Shown here piece after piece: positions 61,551-64,000 of a stretch of 64,000 bases of DNA (within the stretch, counting starts at the first letter, position 1; each line of letters opens with the position of its first letter). Under the pieces are notes generated by a model, which was not told the DNA's origin, ran no database searches, and saw only the letters and a list, made by a program, of their open reading frames with translations. The DNA comes from Mesorhizobium sp. NZP2298 (GTDB taxonomy: Bacteria > Pseudomonadota > Alphaproteobacteria > Rhizobiales > Rhizobiaceae), in assembly GCF_013170825.1 (NCBI RefSeq), contig NZ_CP033365.1, positions 6,274,001-6,338,000 of the forward strand, written 5' to 3'. A program made the position numbers and the translations under genes.

Positions 61551-62342
61551 TCAAGAGGACGCGCGTTCTGACAGGGCCGATGCTCGCTTGAACCGCCCGA
61601 CGAGGAAGCCGATCGCCATGACGGCGATCGAGAACAAGAGGGCGAGCGTCGAGACCGAGTTGATCAGTGGCGTGACCGTGCGGCGCATCATCGACCAGAT
61701 GTACATGGGCAAGGTGGTTTCGGTGCCGGCGACAAATGACGTGACGACGAACTCGTCAAACGACAAGGCAAAGCTCAGGATCGCGCAGGAGATCAAGGTC
61801 GGCGCGATCAGCGGAAGCGTTACTCTCCTGAATGTCCCGATTTGCGAGGCGCCAAGGTCGCGGGAGGCCTCTTCGAGCGTTCGATCGAAAAGCGCAAGCC
61901 GGGCCCGCATGGCGATCATGAGCATCGGCACGGATAGAACGACGTGAGAAACGACGATCGTGACCGTCGAAAGACGGACGCCCAGTTGCGCGGCCAAGAC
62001 CAGCAATGAGACACCAAGGAAGAGGCCAGGCAGTGCGATCGGGGTGATGCACAGGATTTCGAGAACGCTTCGACCAATCCTCCCTAGCCGCAACCAGGCA
62101 AGGGACGCGGCCGTGCCAAGGACAAGGGTGATGATGGCTGTTGCCGTGGCGATCACCAGGCTTTTGACAAGAGCCTGGCCAAGCTGCGGATCCTCGAAGA
62201 TCAGCGTGTACCATCTCAGGCTGTAACCGTTGATGGGGAAGGAAAACGATTGCTCCGCATTGAAGCTGAACAAGACGATTACGACGAGCGGAATCAGGAG
62301 ATATGCCAAGGTCGCGTAGACGACCGCCTTCAGCAACATCAC
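61551..62342 (-). CDS. ABC transporter permease (PotC-like)
   Basis: A 263-residue inner-membrane permease with six transmembrane helices of the binding-protein-dependent (MetI-like) type. The EAA loop is EASRDLGASQIGTFRRVTLPLIAPTLI, which contacts the ATPase. The sequence opening (PLVVIVLFSFNAEQSFSFPINGYSLRWY) is typical of PotC. Its ATG overlaps the preceding permease stop by 4 nt. Substrate is probably a polyamine or related cationic or amino compound, by family only. Confidence 0.92.
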   Translation of the reverse strand: MMLLKAVVYATLAYLLIPLVVIVLFSFNAEQSFSFPINGYSLRWYTLIFEDPQLGQALVKSLVIATATAIITLVLGTAASLAWLRLGRIGRSVLEILCITPIALPGLFLGVSLLVLAAQLGVRLSTVTIVVSHVVLSVPMLMIAMRARLALFDRTLEEASRDLGASQIGTFRRVTLPLIAPTLISCAILSFALSFDEFVVTSFVAGTETTLPMYIWSMMRRTVTPLINSVSTLALLFSIAVMAIGFLVGRFKRASALSERASS

Positions 62343-63220
62343 GCAACCTCCTTGGCAGGTTTGGTTTTACGCCTGGCCGGAATGAGTCCCGTGAGGCGGC
62401 CCAGGGCAAGCACGAGCGCATAGATGACCAGCGATACAAGGAACATGAGAAAGGCCTGGGCGGCCCCGAGCGGCCAATTGCCGGTCTTTCGGAATTGATC
62501 CGCGATAAGAAGGCCGGTCGTTTGGCCCGAGGACCCGCCGACCATCTGCGGCGTGACGTAATCACCTGCCACAAGGATGAATGTCAGCATGAAGGCGCCG
62601 ACAAGGCCTTGCGCGGCGTTGGGAGCGACAACCCGGAAGAAGGCCCCCAAAGCCGATGTGCCGAGATCGCGCGATGCCTCGATAAGTTCCGCCTTGATCT
62701 CGCTCATCGCTGAAACGACCATCAGAATCGCGAATGGCAGATAGATGTGGGTCAGCGTTATCGCGACCGCAAATGGGCTGAACAGGAACGCTTGGACGGG
62801 TGTGTGGACGATTCCGAGTTGAAGCAAAACCGCGTTGAGCAGGCCGTTGGTGCCAAGCAATGTGCGCCAGGCGTAGATTCTGACGAGGTAGCTGGAGAAC
62901 CACGTGACGAGAATGAGATAGAAGATGATCTTCGATCTGGCGACGTAAGTCAGGTAATATCCGACAGGGATCGATAGACAGAGCGTTACGGACGCGGTGA
63001 TGAGACCGATTACGATTGCGTTGTAGGTCACACGCAGGAAAAGCGGCGATCGTATCGCCGATATGTAATTGGTCAGCACAAAGTCTGGAACGATGCGGAA
63101 GCCGGATGACATCCAGAAACTATAGGAGAACAGCAATATAGCGGGCACCACGAAGAACAACAGCATGTAGATTGCCGCCGGCGCGGCCAGAATGCCTCCG
63201 GTTCTTTGTGATGAGGTCAT
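62339..63220 (-). CDS. ABC transporter permease (PotB-like)
   Basis: A 293-residue MetI-like permease with six transmembrane helices. The opening MLLFFVVPAILLFSYSFWM and the EAA loop EASRDLGTSALGAFFRVVAPNAAQGLVG fit the PotB group. ATG 63220 follows AAGGA at 7-8 nt; the longer start at 63247 would add nine residues. It is coupled to the PotC-like gene through a 4-nt overlap. Confidence 0.92.
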   Translation of the reverse strand: MTSSQRTGGILAAPAAIYMLLFFVVPAILLFSYSFWMSSGFRIVPDFVLTNYISAIRSPLFLRVTYNAIVIGLITASVTLCLSIPVGYYLTYVARSKIIFYLILVTWFSSYLVRIYAWRTLLGTNGLLNAVLLQLGIVHTPVQAFLFSPFAVAITLTHIYLPFAILMVVSAMSEIKAELIEASRDLGTSALGAFFRVVAPNAAQGLVGAFMLTFILVAGDYVTPQMVGGSSGQTTGLLIADQFRKTGNWPLGAAQAFLMFLVSLVIYALVLALGRLTGLIPARRKTKPAKEVA

Positions 63221-63290
63221 CGCAATTCCTTTGACAAGAAAGCGCAAGAGCCGGTCTCGCCGACCGGCCCCGACGACTGGTTACGGTGGA

Positions 63291-64000
63291 CTACAGGCCT
63301 GCCTTGAATTCCTGCCAGGCCTGGACCCAGTCCGCATAGGTCGCGTGCTCGCCATCATCGTCGACGGGGGGAATACCCGGCAAGCCAGACGCGAATATTT
63401 CGTTGATCTTCGAATAGTCGATCCGCTTGCGGGCGTCGGCATCCAGAAGCGCGACGGCCTTCTTCGAGACCGGCGCCTGCACGACCGCCGTCGCGACCTT
63501 GGCCTGGATCTGGGGATCGAGAGACTGGTTGATGAACGCGTGCGCGGTATCGATGTTGTCGGCCGATATGGGAATGAACCAAGCGTCGACCCACAGCACC
63601 GGGCCTTCTTCGGGGATCGCCATTTCGAGTGGCACGCCTTGCGCGCGCACCTGCGTGATGATTGACGGATCCGCCACAAGAACTGCCGCGACTTCCTTCG
63701 ATGCCACGAAATTTGCCACATCGCCCTGATTGATCGAGATCAGGCGCGCCTGGTTTCGATACAGGACGTAATTCTCGAACGCCTTGCCTAACTCCTCACG
63801 AGTCAGCAGAGGATACTTGTCCCCCAAGCCGACCAGGCGGGCGATCAACGGCCAGTTGCCCGTCGCATCGTCCATTATCGCGATCTTTCCTTTCAGGCTC
63901 GGGTCCAGCAGATCCTTGTAGGACGCGGGTTTTTTGATCATGTCGGAGTTATAGAGGAGGGTGTTGAAGCCCCATATGTAGGGCGATCCCCAATGCTTGC
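63291..64000 (-). CDS. ABC transporter extracellular binding protein (PotD-like), 5' end cut by window
   Basis: At least 236 C-terminal residues of a spermidine/putrescine-type periplasmic binding protein. The frame continues through the window edge, reading SPYIWGFNTLLYNSD before MIKKPASYKDLLDPSLKGKI, the hallmark of PotD relatives. The end, YADWVQAWQEFKAGL, is complete. The residues seen do not fix the ligand. It is the first known gene of the cluster and lies 70 nt upstream of the PotB-like gene. Confidence 0.92.
   Translation of the reverse strand, partial: KHWGSPYIWGFNTLLYNSDMIKKPASYKDLLDPSLKGKIAIMDDATGNWPLIARLVGLGDKYPLLTREELGKAFENYVLYRNQARLISINQGDVANFVASKEVAAVLVADPSIITQVRAQGVPLEMAIPEEGPVLWVDAWFIPISADNIDTAHAFINQSLDPQIQAKVATAVVQAPVSKKAVALLDADARKRIDYSKINEIFASGLPGIPPVDDDGEHATYADWVQAWQEFKAGL

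Noticed and set aside
1..64000. tRNA, rRNA, CRISPR, IS elements, prophage and integration signs
   Set aside because: I looked for transposase motifs, regular spaced repeats and tRNA-like cloverleaf ends and found none that I could support.

Overview
The window is high-GC alphaproteobacterial DNA, most likely a Mesorhizobium or close Rhizobiales relative. The main evidence is a DUF768 small protein (a family I know mainly from Mesorhizobium), the rhizobial type of exopolysaccharide (EPS) genes (ExoF-, ExoP- and PrsDE-like), a RegB/RegA (ActS/ActR) pair, and the dense ATGA-overlapped gene packing. I see no rRNA, tRNA, CRISPR array, insertion sequence or phage gene.

Layout. (1) 1-6.2 kb: mixed housekeeping and stress genes: an SDR oxidoreductase, a HAD phosphatase fused to a P-loop ATPase, a small basic protein, a PPC/DUF296 gene with a stop at codon 3 of its apparent original start, a coupled isochorismatase-DUF763 pair, and a GFA-family zinc protein. 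(2) 6.2-13.1 kb, minus strand: a complete cytochrome bo3-type quinol oxidase operon, cyoABCD-surf1, whose last two genes are a RegB/RegA-type redox two-component system. Most junctions overlap by 4 nt. (3) 13.2-21.5 kb: an MFS transporter, a gene remnant, a BASS-type transporter divergent from its likely LysR regulator, a lipoprotein, an L,D-transpeptidase coupled to an orphan ProX-like binding protein, and glmS.

(4) 22-55 kb: a large EPS and secretion island. It holds a long coiled-coil protein, a PrsD/PrsE type I secretion pair, a methyltransferase, an ExoF-like export protein, a membrane-anchored propeller-like protein, a LegB-like sugar dehydratase, a phosphoglycosyl transferase, a sugar aminotransferase and a sugar nucleotidyltransferase. 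Next come three regulators (LuxR-type response regulator, HWE-type histidine kinase, LuxR-type regulator). After them are a UDP-glucuronate-epimerase-like enzyme, an acyltransferase, a nucleotide-kinase-like/Wzx flippase fusion, an ExoP/Wzc-like copolymerase with degenerate ATP-binding motifs, an asparagine-synthetase-like amidotransferase, a Wzy-like polymerase, a GT4 glycosyltransferase, a stand-alone A-PCP-TE (NRPS-like) protein and a secreted RTX protein with a hydrolase-like domain. Together they suggest a Wzx/Wzy-type polysaccharide carrying amino sugar, uronate, acyl and perhaps aminoacyl groups, with an RTX enzyme exported by PrsDE that may trim it.

(5) 55-64 kb, minus strand: a catabolic and uptake cluster. 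It has a polyamine-type ABC transporter (binding protein cut by the window end, two permeases, ATPase), a GntR/FCD regulator, a proline-racemase-family enzyme, a DUF1349 protein, an aldehyde dehydrogenase and a Gfo/Idh/MocA oxidoreductase. A near-identical 22-nt motif lies upstream of both the racemase and gntR genes and is a good operator candidate.

Most interesting: the kinase-flippase fusion, the single NRPS-like module in the EPS island, the RTX/PrsDE pairing, the shared operator in the racemase/GntR cluster, and the tandem 12-nt palindromes upstream of the epimerase.
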